Shown here in pieces: positions 14,516 to 22,195 of a stretch of DNA of 26,299 nucleotides. Origin of the DNA: Bradyrhizobium sp. (GTDB taxonomy: Bacteria > Pseudomonadota > Alphaproteobacteria > Rhizobiales > Xanthobacteraceae); contig JAQGKC010000128.1 of the NCBI GenBank assembly GCA_028290305.1, positions 1 to 26,299 on the forward strand. The letters are read 5' to 3'. A model generated the notes under the pieces. It saw only the letters and a program-made list of their open reading frames with translations. It did no database searches and had not been told where the DNA came from. Numbering within the stretch: the stretch's first letter is position 1; every line of letters begins with the position of its first letter. The position numbers were made by a program, and so were the translations under genes.

Positions 14516-16609
14516 TCACTCGGTGTAGGGCTGATTAACCGCATGGTCGAAGTCGAACGCATCGAACAGGTCGTCAAGTGCCGGGCTGTTGGTCGGCACA
14601 TACGGATTGTTCTTCGCTACCTTCGGATTGGGGAAGTTATCGCGGCTGCGGTTGGTGAGCGGCTGGAGACTCCAGTTGCGCTCGATGAACTTCAGCAGCG
14701 AGACGTGATCGCCATAGTTATGGTGGACCTTCCCGCCGGTCGAGTAGGGCGAGAGGATCAGCAACGGAACCCGCGGTCCGTCACCGAAGAAGTCCATCGA
14801 CTGGATGAAGCCCGAGTCCCAGTAACCGCCGGCCTCGTCCCAGGTGATGAACACGGCCGTTTCGGCCTTGAGCTTGGGATTCGCGTCGAGGGCGCTAAGA
14901 ACGTCGAGCGTGTAGGCTTCGAACAGATCGACTTTCGAGCTCTGCGGATGACCGTCGAGCAGACCATCGGGTTTGCCGAACGACACCGAAGGCAGGGTGT
15001 TGTTCTGGATCGCCGTAATCAGATCAGCGGTATCCTTGACATGCGCCGTCCGGACAGTCGGGTCGGCCATGATCGAGGTTGCATACTGGAATGGATTGCA
15101 GATCTGGCAATAGGCCACGCCGAGGGCATGGGCCGGATCGGCAAGCGCCGCAGCGCTCAGGTTCGGGCTGGTCGGGTTTGCCGCAACCGCAGCATTCGAG
15201 AGCGCCACGGCGTCATTATACGCGCCGCCGTAATAGGCCCACGAGATTTTCTTCTCGATCAGGGCGTCGCCGATGGTCCGCACCGGCGAGGGCGGAAGAT
15301 TGCCTGCTCCCGACAGTGCACCGTTCGGCAGGTAGCCCGGATTGGTGTTGTTGAGCATGTAGTAGTGGTTGGGATTGCAGTTCGGCTCCGCCGCATAGGG
15401 CAGATGCTCCAGATAGCTCACGATCGGCTGGATGCCGGGCTGGAACACGTCCGCGCAAGCGCTGAAGTTACCGTCGACCAAATACTGATTGACGGTGCCT
15501 GCCTTCGGATTGGGGTTGGCGATCTGGCTTGAGGGCGGCGTGGTTGGGTTACCCTTGCCGTCGCTCCAGAAGCCCGCATCGCCGGTGCCGAGCATGAAGT
15601 GGTTGGAGCCGGTACCACCATGGAACGACTGATGGAAATTGTCGCTCAGGGTGAAGCGGTCAGCCAGCATCTTCAGGACCGGAGCCTGCTCCTGCTCCGC
15701 GTTGTAGAACCCCATCGAGTTGCCGAGGCTCTTGTTGCCAGCCGAGTAGGTGGCCATCACGAAGGGGAAGAGATCGGCCTTGCAGCCGGAGGAGTTGTCC
15801 TTCGTCGCGTTGGAGACGCTGCAATCCTCTTGCTGCCAGTCCGTGTAGAAGCGGTGCGTAGTGTCGCCGGTGTAGTCGTCGTCGGTGATTTGAGTTCCCT
15901 GCAGCGGGAACGGTCCAGCCAGCGTGCCGGCGCCGGGAACGCGGGTGTCGAGAGCGCCGGTCGGCAGGTTGCTGAAGCCGGTGGTCAGGATGTCGAGGTC
16001 GCCCGGGTCCATGTCCTTTTCGACGCTGGCTTCGGCAACCGTCTTGAACGGAGCCCCGGTGTCGCTCTGCGCTGTCGGCGTGCCGTTGGTGTTGGGCTGC
16101 GGCATCGCATTGGTTGCGCCGTAGGCAAACTTGCCGACGTTCGGAGCGCCGATGTAATAGGCGGGCTGCGTTCCAACCGAGAACTGCTGCGCCTGCGCGA
16201 AGTTCGGACCCGGCGTGCCGTCTTCGTTGACGATGCCCTTTGACAGCAGGTTGGAGATGGTCTGTCCAGCACCTTTCGGCCGATACACGCCGAAGGTGTG
16301 ATCGAGACCGCGGTTCTCGCCGATCAGAATGATGACATGCTTGATCGGGCTTGCGGTCTTCGCCGTTTCCTTCGGACCGCCGTCCTTGTCGTGCCCGTCT
16401 TTGCCGTTTCCGTCTTTGCCGTTTCCGTCGTTGTCGTTTCGGCCGTTGTCGTGCTGATTCTGGTGACCGTTGTCGGAATGGGAGCGCTTATCCCAACCGC
16501 TTCGGCCCCAATCGTTAGCGTAGGCGACCGTTCCGACGGCCAGCGTCGATACGATGCACAACGCTGTGGTGGCACGCCATCTTGTTTTCAAATCAAAGCT
16601 CATTTTCAT
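14516..16609 (-). CDS. Secreted phosphoesterase (phospholipase C / acid phosphatase superfamily)
   Basis: 697 residues from the ATG at 16609 (a TTG at 16621 is in frame). A signal peptide with hydrophobic core about 14-30 ends at AYA. A hydrophilic linker rich in D, N, G, K and H follows to about residue 80, encoded partly by a 15-base tandem repeat. The catalytic domain opens with HVIILIGENRGLDHTFG, the family motif ENRxxDHxFG that binds the metal. FHGGTGSNHFML probably carries the nucleophile. VFITWDEAGGYWD and RVPLLILSPY, then HHNYGDHVSLLKFIERNW, form the C-terminal metal site. The family cleaves phosphate esters, including phospholipids, outside the cytoplasm; the substrate here is open. 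Its terminator is clear. Being secreted and encoded near a type II secretion operon, it is a plausible exoprotein of that system. Confidence 0.88.
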   Translation of the reverse strand: MKMSFDLKTRWRATTALCIVSTLAVGTVAYANDWGRSGWDKRSHSDNGHQNQHDNGRNDNDGNGKDGNGKDGHDKDGGPKETAKTASPIKHVIILIGENRGLDHTFGVYRPKGAGQTISNLLSKGIVNEDGTPGPNFAQAQQFSVGTQPAYYIGAPNVGKFAYGATNAMPQPNTNGTPTAQSDTGAPFKTVAEASVEKDMDPGDLDILTTGFSNLPTGALDTRVPGAGTLAGPFPLQGTQITDDDYTGDTTHRFYTDWQQEDCSVSNATKDNSSGCKADLFPFVMATYSAGNKSLGNSMGFYNAEQEQAPVLKMLADRFTLSDNFHQSFHGGTGSNHFMLGTGDAGFWSDGKGNPTTPPSSQIANPNPKAGTVNQYLVDGNFSACADVFQPGIQPIVSYLEHLPYAAEPNCNPNHYYMLNNTNPGYLPNGALSGAGNLPPSPVRTIGDALIEKKISWAYYGGAYNDAVALSNAAVAANPTSPNLSAAALADPAHALGVAYCQICNPFQYATSIMADPTVRTAHVKDTADLITAIQNNTLPSVSFGKPDGLLDGHPQSSKVDLFEAYTLDVLSALDANPKLKAETAVFITWDEAGGYWDSGFIQSMDFFGDGPRVPLLILSPYSTGGKVHHNYGDHVSLLKFIERNWSLQPLTNRSRDNFPNPKVAKNNPYVPTNSPALDDLFDAFDFDHAVNQPYTE
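16395..16439. repeat. 15-bp tandem repeat inside the phosphoesterase linker
   Basis: CCGTCTTTGCCGTTT occurs at 16395-16409 and 16410-16424 without mismatch, and a third copy at 16425-16439 has two differences. On the coding (minus) strand the repeats give an N-G-K-D-G-type pentapeptide. The period is a multiple of three, so copy-number change would lengthen the linker without a frameshift. Confidence 0.9.
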
Positions 16610-16702
16610 TGTCGACCCCAAATAAAGTTAAGTTCGCGTCGTCGTATTTAATTGTCGAACATGACGCTCGCGTTTCGGAGTCGTGAAAGCGTAAAAGAAA
16701 TT

Positions 16703-16726
16703 CAGAACGATTCAAAAATTGTTCTG
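16703..16726 (-). terminator. Possible terminator of the imelysin-peroxidase operon
   Basis: CAGAACGATT (16703-16712) and AATTGTTCTG (16717-16726) form a stem with a four-base loop and one non-Watson-Crick position. On the minus strand the stem is followed by AATTTCTTTT. It lies about 100 bases behind the peroxidase stop. The stem is AT-rich, so it is weak. Confidence 0.35.
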
Positions 16727-16828
16727 CTGAAAAATCGTGACGCGATTCCACATCGAACGATTCGCCGCACGCGACGGAGTCGTGCAGCAACATCTCAATC
16801 GTGTTGCGGAAGAATTATCGGCGCACGG

Positions 16829-18205
16829 TCAGTGCGCGGTGTGTTTCGTCTGCAGGACTTGCCGCAGCGCTGCGTAGTGAGCGTCATGGACTGCGGGATT
16901 GAACAGCGACCACGGCTCGGCACCCGCCAGCAGCGCGGGCACGGCGGCAGCCATCAGATAACGATAATTTTTGTACTCGGCCGCTGCGTCGGAGAAGCGA
17001 CCTTCAGCAGCGGCCATATCGATGCGGCGAAGCGTGAGAACAAGTTCCTTGAGTCCCACGCGCGCAAGAATGCGTTCTTGCTGGCCGCCGGACACACTGG
17101 TGTTCTTTCGATCGGGATAGCGCTCGGTGAGTTCGCGCAATTCGTTGCCGATCGTATCGACCGCAAGCGCGATGATATCCTTGTCGTTTGCTGGAATTGC
17201 GGTTCCAAGCACGGCGGTGAAATCGTTGATCTCCTTGAGCACGGCGCTTGCGCCGTCGTGCTCATAGGGCTGCGCGCCGTCACCCACCGCGGTGAGATAG
17301 GCGACCAGATCGCCCCGATCCTGCGCCGACAGACCGAGATCGAACACGCGGTCGAAATGCGCCACCACCTGGTCGTAACTGTCAAAGCGTCCGTCATGGA
17401 AATACGGCGCGTTGAAATCGGCGTTGCGCAGCGTCGGCGTCTTGAAAAGACCGCCCGAACCGACGTCATGCTGCTGGTGATCGACGAATGCGGCCGATGG
17501 CACGTGACAGCCGGCGCAGCTCAGGCCCGGGTCGTGCGGGAACGGCTTCATGAACAAGGCTTCGCCGCGCCGTTCGGCATCGCTGATCTGCCCGATCAAC
17601 CGGCCGCCGGGGCCGATATTGGGATTGGGCAGAAAATCGATGTCGTGGATGTAGGCGACGATAGCGTCGACGATGACCGGAGACGGTTCGGGCCCGGCGA
17701 ATTCGTTGACGATGACGTTGTGGACGAAATCATGCAGCGACGCCATCCGGCCGTCGTGGCCATATGGCGCAAGATAGCGCGCGCCGCGGAGGCTCGGGAT
17801 CCTGACCGGATCGAGCACGAAATTGTTGGCTTTCGGATTGAACAGCGGGCCGGTGGTGTCGAAATTGCCCGGACGCGTCGACATCTTCGGCATGAAGAAC
17901 TTGGCGTTGCCCGCGCCGTTGACGTGGCAGGTACCGCAGCTCACGCCGGCTTGCCGCGCCACGCCGCCGAGAATGCCGGGCGAACTGAAGGCCAGATTGC
18001 CGAGATTGACCATATACGACTTCTCGCCGGCAACTTCGGACCGGAACACCTCGCGCGGCTTGTCAAGCGCATCCTCGTTGAGTTCGGTCTTCGGAGGCAG
18101 CGTCGTTTGATCGCCGTCGACTGGAAAGGCACCGACGCGCTCATGAAATCCTGTGACCAGAAATCCGAGCGTAAGAGCAACGATCCACGAACGCCGGACA
18201 ATCAT
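16829..18205 (-). CDS. Di-haem cytochrome c peroxidase-like protein (CCP/MauG family)
   Basis: 458 residues with an N-terminal hydrophobic segment (about 6-20) for export to the periplasm. Two haem c sites are visible, CGTCH at 90-94 and CAGCH at 230-234. Each is followed by the family's substrate-side motif: SLRGARYLAPYGHDGR around 138-153 and TPTLRNADFNAPYFHDGR after the second haem. The family reduces H2O2 with electrons from small cytochromes, or oxidises other substrates as MauG does. At 458 residues it is longer than classical CCPs (about 330-350); the last 120 residues form a helical extension of unknown role. GGAGG lies nine bases before the ATG. Its start overlaps the stop of the imelysin-like gene by four bases (ATGA), so the two are coupled. 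Peroxidase activity itself is not proven by sequence. Confidence 0.9.
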   Translation of the reverse strand: MIVRRSWIVALTLGFLVTGFHERVGAFPVDGDQTTLPPKTELNEDALDKPREVFRSEVAGEKSYMVNLGNLAFSSPGILGGVARQAGVSCGTCHVNGAGNAKFFMPKMSTRPGNFDTTGPLFNPKANNFVLDPVRIPSLRGARYLAPYGHDGRMASLHDFVHNVIVNEFAGPEPSPVIVDAIVAYIHDIDFLPNPNIGPGGRLIGQISDAERRGEALFMKPFPHDPGLSCAGCHVPSAAFVDHQQHDVGSGGLFKTPTLRNADFNAPYFHDGRFDSYDQVVAHFDRVFDLGLSAQDRGDLVAYLTAVGDGAQPYEHDGASAVLKEINDFTAVLGTAIPANDKDIIALAVDTIGNELRELTERYPDRKNTSVSGGQQERILARVGLKELVLTLRRIDMAAAEGRFSDAAAEYKNYRYLMAAAVPALLAGAEPWSLFNPAVHDAHYAALRQVLQTKHTAH

Positions 18206-19071
18206 CGCGATGCGGCCTCCAGCGTCGACCGTCGCAACCCGATTTTGGCCGACGCACTTTGCAGCGCGATCACCAGTTCCTCGCTCGCGCGACGCAGCGC
18301 CGGAATATCGACGCGTTGCAGATCGGGCGCCGCCACGATCGTCTTGAGCTGTTCGATCCTTTCATCCACCGCACCCGCGAGCTTGCCGTCGGCCGCTTTG
18401 AGCGCGTCCGCGAAAATCGTGCGATAAGCGAAATCGATACCGGCAACGTTGTTGCGCATATCATCCAGCGACGTTCCGCTGATGCGGGATTCGCCGCCGT
18501 CGGCCTTGCTCTCCCCGACCTCGTAAGCCAGGCGCACGGTGCCGTCCATCAGCCCCTGCGGCGTGAGCGGCATGTCGCGAAGCTTGCCATGAAGGTTGTC
18601 CAGATGATCGACCAGCGCGTCGGTCTCGCTCTCGACGTCGGTGCGATTGGTACCGAACAGCTTCGCCTCGATGGCATGGAAACCGCTATCGGCATGGGGC
18701 CAGGCGTCGATTTGCGCGTCGAACTCGGGAACGAAGCCCGCCGTGAAGACTTCCGACCGCTCCCAGCCCGCACGGGCCGAAATCCATGCCTTCCTGGCGC
18801 CCGTCAGATCCTTGGCAGCGATCCGCTCCCGCAGATTGCGCGCACCTGTCAAAGCCTGACCGATGCCTTCGATCATATAGGGCCGGTAGTGTTCCGCGGC
18901 GTCGTCAAGCGGGGCAGCGGCCGCATTTCGCGCTCCTGCCGCCAGCATAACAGACAGAATACACAAGACGATCCGGTTGGAAATCCGCAGACGCCTGCGG
19001 GATCCATCGCCACTTGCCTGGCCCAGCCTCGCCGACGCAAAGAGTGCACAGCCGCGATAAAGATCGATCAT
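18202..19071 (-). CDS. Imelysin / EfeO-like periplasmic protein (M75 fold)
   Basis: 289 residues from the ATG at 19071. A hydrophobic export segment lies at about 34-47 and ends in an A-rich stretch (NAAAAP). The mature domain shows the EfeO/imelysin pattern HYRPYMIEGIGQALTGARNL, then ARKAWISARAGWERSEVF, FDAQIDAWP and GFHAIEAKLFG, with the H132-x-x-E135 motif of this fold. EfeO-type proteins bind iron in the periplasm for uptake, although the imelysin group has other members. The export segment is unusually far from the first Met, and the leader contains an RRRLRIS repeat, so a later start is possible. The frame is open to 19344, but that part is not protein-like. It is coupled to the di-haem peroxidase, as EfeO is to EfeB; no EfeU permease is seen here. 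Confidence 0.82.
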   Translation of the reverse strand: MIDLYRGCALFASARLGQASGDGSRRRLRISNRIVLCILSVMLAAGARNAAAAPLDDAAEHYRPYMIEGIGQALTGARNLRERIAAKDLTGARKAWISARAGWERSEVFTAGFVPEFDAQIDAWPHADSGFHAIEAKLFGTNRTDVESETDALVDHLDNLHGKLRDMPLTPQGLMDGTVRLAYEVGESKADGGESRISGTSLDDMRNNVAGIDFAYRTIFADALKAADGKLAGAVDERIEQLKTIVAAPDLQRVDIPALRRASEELVIALQSASAKIGLRRSTLEAASR

Positions 19072-19386
19072 GTTTTTCGAGATCCTCAGGCGCCGTCGCT
19101 TGTACGCTGCGATCGTATGTCGCGGGTGTGCAATATTGTCTGCTTCGTTTGCTGTTTTGTGACGAGATCGCGTAGCGCCGTGATTTTCTCGCGAACAAAA
19201 TTTTTTTGCGGGTGGAATAATGTCGTGAGAAGAAGAAAATATGCGGTGACGCGAATGCATTCGCCGCACAAAATAATTTATTCGAGGGGCGTGCGTATTC
19301 CGGTCATAAAACCGATACGTATTTTGCAGACGTCTTCCCGACAATCCTGCACCAGACCGTCCGCATTTTTTCTGAGCAAGGCTCGC
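19072..19386. promoter_or_regulatory. Divergent control region, imelysin operon / prepilin peptidase
   Basis: 315 AT-richer bases without a convincing gene. It contains the perfect palindrome GCGAATGCATTCGC (19251-19264), flanked by an outer TGCGG/CCGCA pair, and an A/T-rich run (CAAAATTTTTTTGCG near 19197-19210). Promoters for both divergent genes should lie here, but -35/-10 pairs could not be set with confidence. A metal-responsive site for the imelysin operon would be expected in this stretch. Confidence 0.45.
19251..19264. promoter_or_regulatory. Perfect 14-bp palindrome GCGAATGCATTCGC
   Basis: A perfect inverted repeat 180 bases upstream of the imelysin gene start and 123 bases upstream of the prepilin peptidase start. 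The outer arms TGCGG (19242-19246) and CCGCA (19264-19268) partly extend the symmetry. Its form suits a dimeric repressor such as a Fur-family member. It matches no consensus exactly enough for naming. Confidence 0.4.
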
Positions 19387-19869
19387 ATGTTCGCCGATAC
19401 TGAATTCCTTGGATTCTTTGCTCCGCTCTGCCTGTTTGGTGGCGTGCTGGCGTTGATCGATATTCGTTACGGCATCATTCCGGACTGGCTGAACCTGTCC
19501 ATCGCCGGGCTGGGGCTGGCGAAAGTCGTTGTTGTCGGCGGCTCAGTAGCCGGCATCGAAGCCGCAGGCGAGGGCGCAGCCATCGGATTGATCTTCTGGC
19601 TGTTGCGACGGCTGTATTTCGGATTGCGGAAAATCCAGGGCCTTGGCTTGGGAGATGTCAAATTCCTCGCCGCCGCGGGAATATGGATCGGCGTCGCCGG
19701 ACTTCCTATCCTGTTGCTGATTGCGGCGCTGACGGCGCTCGCCGCGGCCGGAACCATGCAATTGGCCGGGCGAGACATGACACGCCGGACGTCCGTGCCG
19801 TTCGGGCCGTTTCTGGCGATCGGCCTGCTGCTGACGCTGGTCGCTCGGCAATTCCTTGACGTGGTCTGA
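19387..19869 (+). CDS. gspO: Prepilin peptidase, short form (A24 family)
   Basis: 160 residues, a polytopic membrane protein. The two catalytic aspartates of the A24 family are visible: D25 in LALIDIRYGIIPDWLN and D90 in GLGLGDVKFLAAAG. It lacks the N-terminal methyltransferase and zinc CxxC domain of full-length PilD/GspO, as in CpaA/TadV-like forms. It cleaves the leader peptide of type IV-like pilins, after the glycine that precedes phenylalanine. The long open frame upstream is antisense to the imelysin gene and is not part of this gene. ATG 19387 begins the first hydrophobic region, with AGG upstream. It converges on a complete set of pseudopilin genes whose G|F sites need such an enzyme, so the symbol gspO is assigned by function and position. 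Confidence 0.85.
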   Translation: MFADTEFLGFFAPLCLFGGVLALIDIRYGIIPDWLNLSIAGLGLAKVVVVGGSVAGIEAAGEGAAIGLIFWLLRRLYFGLRKIQGLGLGDVKFLAAAGIWIGVAGLPILLLIAALTALAAAGTMQLAGRDMTRRTSVPFGPFLAIGLLLTLVARQFLDVV

Positions 19870-19873
19870 GAAT

Positions 19874-19892
19874 GTCGAACCGGCTTTTCGAC
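19874..19892. terminator. Small hairpin between convergent gspO and gspN/C-like genes
   Basis: GTCGAA-CCGGCTT-TTCGAC: 6-bp perfect arms with a 7-base loop, in the 42-base space between the two stop codons. No T-tract is present, so a bidirectional terminator is inferred only from position. Confidence 0.35.
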
Positions 19893-19911
19893 CATGCCCG
19901 GACCAGAAAGA

Positions 19912-20559
19912 TTATCGACGCGTCGCCAATGGCATCTTGACTGCGCTCGCCGGCAGCAGACGCACCCCACCACCGGGCTGCCCGGCACCGGGTTGCGGCA
20001 AGGTCAGCACGGCAGCCTGTTGATCCTTTTCCATGGTCACTTGGCGGCCCTCGATCGCGCGCAGCTTCCAGCCTTGATAGTCCTCGCCGACTTTCAGCCG
20101 GAGCGCCGTCTTGGTCGACTGATCCAGAAAAATTCCAAATCCCTCTTCGTCGCTCGCGATGGTGCCGACCAATGCGAGCTGCGGAGGCTCAGGCTCCCTC
20201 TTCCGCGCCGGCGGCGCCTTGACGATCACCGGTTCGGCCGCGACCGCGGCGGGCGGCGGCCGGCGCGACGGTGAAAAGATCGGCCGTTCGCGGGTCACTG
20301 ACAATTGCGTCAACGGAATCGCCCACAGGGGATTGGCGCTCTGCGCCCGTTCCGGCATGAGTGCTGCCGGTGGCGCGACGACGCGCACCGTTGTGGCAGG
20401 AGGTGCCGGGACAGCCATTACCGGGGACGATTCCCCAACCCGCGCTTCGTCGGCAAGACCTGCATCCAGGGCATCGTTTGAAGCAGCAAACGTCGACGCG
20501 CCGGCGCCATGGACCGACAGCATCAACAGCGTAACGCCGATGGTGAAATTGCGCATCAT
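19912..20559 (-). CDS. Type II secretion GspC/GspN-like protein
   Basis: 215 residues, last gene of the secretion operon. An N-terminal hydrophobic segment (MMRNFTIGVTLLMLSVHGAGA) is an anchor or signal peptide. A proline-rich linker follows, then NPLWAIPLTQLSVTRERPIF, a run typical of rhizobial T2SS 'N' proteins. The C-terminal domain LALVGTIASDEEGFGIFLD through GWKLRAIEGRQVTME has the homology-region pattern of GspC, which links the inner-membrane platform to the GspD secretin. The name differs among genomes (GspN or GspC), hence no symbol. ATG 20559 overlaps the gspM stop as ATGA and is chosen over ATG 20574. Confidence 0.75.
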   Translation of the reverse strand: MMRNFTIGVTLLMLSVHGAGASTFAASNDALDAGLADEARVGESSPVMAVPAPPATTVRVVAPPAALMPERAQSANPLWAIPLTQLSVTRERPIFSPSRRPPPAAVAAEPVIVKAPPARKREPEPPQLALVGTIASDEEGFGIFLDQSTKTALRLKVGEDYQGWKLRAIEGRQVTMEKDQQAAVLTLPQPGAGQPGGGVRLLPASAVKMPLATRR

Positions 20560-21119
20560 TTGGCACCCGGCCATTGCCCTGACACCCCGAGCAGAAGCCG
20601 CAATCTCGCGGTTCCGGAGCCGGACGAGGTGACCGGAGTCTGGATCACGAGTTGATCGATGAACAAGAATGGCATCCCGGCTTCGAGATCATAGAGCAGC
20701 TTTTGCAATTCTGACTGGTCGATCTCGCAACTGGCGATCATGTTGAGAAATCCTGTTCTCGATTGCGTTCCTTGCAGATCGAGTTGGGTCGACAACACGT
20801 TGCCGCCGAATTTCGTCACCGCGCCGGACACGCGCTGCAGCAGCGTCGCACCGGCGATGGTGATCGTCGCACCTTCCAGAAACGCCGAGCCCGACGGCAT
20901 TGTTACATCACCGGACGGGCCGTGAACTGCGGCGGGCCTGCGGCCCTCGAGCTGCTCCAGCATGGTCGCCGACGACGCCACCTCGTCGCGCTGGCCGACC
21001 ACGTCCGCGATCGAGGTCACCACAGCGAACAGCAGCAGCACCACCAGGCCGACATAGATCGTCCCCGCCAGAATGGGCGACGTGGTAATGGCTTTTCCCG
21101 ATGCAGTGAACGCGCTCAT
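20556..21119 (-). CDS. gspM: Type II secretion inner-membrane protein GspM
   Basis: 187 residues. A single membrane segment at about 14-33 (PILAGTIYVGLVVLLLFAVV) is followed by a periplasmic coiled and ferredoxin-like domain (LEQLEGRRPA, later LQKLLYDLEAGMPFLFIDQLVIQTP), as in the GspM family. It forms the inner-membrane platform with GspL. ATG 21119 overlaps the gspL stop by four bases (ATGA). The same frame continues upstream through gspL in a misleading long ORF; the start was set by the overlap and the N-terminal segment. Confidence 0.88.
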   Translation of the reverse strand: MSAFTASGKAITTSPILAGTIYVGLVVLLLFAVVTSIADVVGQRDEVASSATMLEQLEGRRPAAVHGPSGDVTMPSGSAFLEGATITIAGATLLQRVSGAVTKFGGNVLSTQLDLQGTQSRTGFLNMIASCEIDQSELQKLLYDLEAGMPFLFIDQLVIQTPVTSSGSGTARLRLLLGVSGQWPGAK

Positions 21120-22195
21120 GTGCCTGATCCGAAATAAGCCGTGATATGCGCCTCGATGTGGAACCGCTCGCCCGGTTCGTTCTGCGCGCGCGTGGTGGGC
21201 GCAAAGAACGTGGCGCGGGTGAACTGCGGCGACTGTTCCATCAGGCGAATCAGGGAGGGAGCATCCTGCGTCATGCCGACGAGCTGGACCTTGTCGCCTT
21301 CGATCCGCAACTCCGTCACGTAGGTGGTGTCGGGCAGCACCCGGGAGACGGCTTCCAGCACCATGACGCTCGACGGCGTCGTCTGCTTGCGCTTCGCCAG
21401 CAGGCTCAGGCCCGATCCGCCGGCATTCGGATCGAGGCGCAGCGCAGCCCGGCGTTGCGAAATCCGGCGCTGCAGTTGCTGCTGTTCGGACTGAAGAGAG
21501 CTGCCGAGATAGGCCGCGACCAGTAGAGAGGCTGCCGCGGCAAGACCGGCGGAGAGAAGAACGGCGCGCAGAGTGCGCGGCACATCCACCGTTCGCCCGA
21601 TCGCGCTCTGCAGCGACTTGTCGAACAATTTGATTCTGGCGGGCGTGCCTTCGCCGGCGGAAGCCGTGGCGAATACGGCAACGGACCCGACATCCAGCGA
21701 ATTGGCCAACTGGAGGAGAGGCTGGATCTTGAGCTTCGACGTCGCGGCGAAGGTCACCTCGATCCGATCGTTCGCCGTGTTCGTCGGCTGGCTCCATCCG
21801 AAAATTGCGTCGTTGACGGTCCAGGGCGTCAGACGGTCGACCTGCGCGCGGATCATGCCATCGAGAAAACCGCCGGCTTGACTTGGAAAGTCGAGCGGCG
21901 AGAACATCACATGACCGGATTGCAGCAGCACTTCGACGCGACTGCCGCGAAAGGCCGTCTTCCAATCCGCGGGCAATGGGGGATTGGGCCTGCCTTTGTC
22001 CAAGCGGAACGACACGTCAGGCAACGCCGGGTCGTTTCGGGCCAGGGTCGCTTTGGCCGTGAACGTACCGTCGTCGCCTTCGCCGAGCAGGATTTGGCGC
22101 GGGCGCATGAACCTGACAGCCACGGCATCCACGGTCCCGGCAACGGCCGCGATCCATTCGCCAAACAAATCCTTGAACTCGGAGATTGTCGCCAT
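21116..22195 (-). CDS. gspL: Type II secretion protein GspL (PilN-domain)
   Basis: 359 residues. The cytoplasmic N-terminal part (about 1-210) corresponds to the actin-like domain that recruits the GspE ATPase; it includes FLDGMIRAQVDRLTPW, a stretch conserved in this family. One membrane segment (AVLLSAGLAAAASLLVAAYL) lies at about 214-236. The periplasmic part is PilN-like, with VLEAVSRVLPDTTYVTELRI. The start is ATG 22195, overlapping the gspK stop by one base (TGATG); a GTG one codon earlier (22198) is the alternative. With GspM it anchors the secretion motor. Confidence 0.88.
   Translation of the reverse strand: MATISEFKDLFGEWIAAVAGTVDAVAVRFMRPRQILLGEGDDGTFTAKATLARNDPALPDVSFRLDKGRPNPPLPADWKTAFRGSRVEVLLQSGHVMFSPLDFPSQAGGFLDGMIRAQVDRLTPWTVNDAIFGWSQPTNTANDRIEVTFAATSKLKIQPLLQLANSLDVGSVAVFATASAGEGTPARIKLFDKSLQSAIGRTVDVPRTLRAVLLSAGLAAAASLLVAAYLGSSLQSEQQQLQRRISQRRAALRLDPNAGGSGLSLLAKRKQTTPSSVMVLEAVSRVLPDTTYVTELRIEGDKVQLVGMTQDAPSLIRLMEQSPQFTRATFFAPTTRAQNEPGERFHIEAHITAYFGSGT

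Noticed and set aside
14543..15532. 329-residue plus-strand open frame
   Set aside because: Antisense to the phosphoesterase and without recognisable motifs.
16622..16828. Pho-box search upstream of the phosphoesterase gene
   Set aside because: Only a single partial ATGAC-like half was seen, without the 11-base repeated partner, so phosphate control is not supported.
16652..18427. 591-residue plus-strand open frame
   Set aside because: It is antisense to the di-haem peroxidase, which has clear haem motifs; the composition (R, H, D, V rich) is typical of a GC-rich shadow frame.
18259..19386. Long open frame upstream of and continuous with the prepilin peptidase (536 residues in total)
   Set aside because: It is antisense to the imelysin gene and not protein-like; homology to prepilin peptidase begins at the ATG at 19387.
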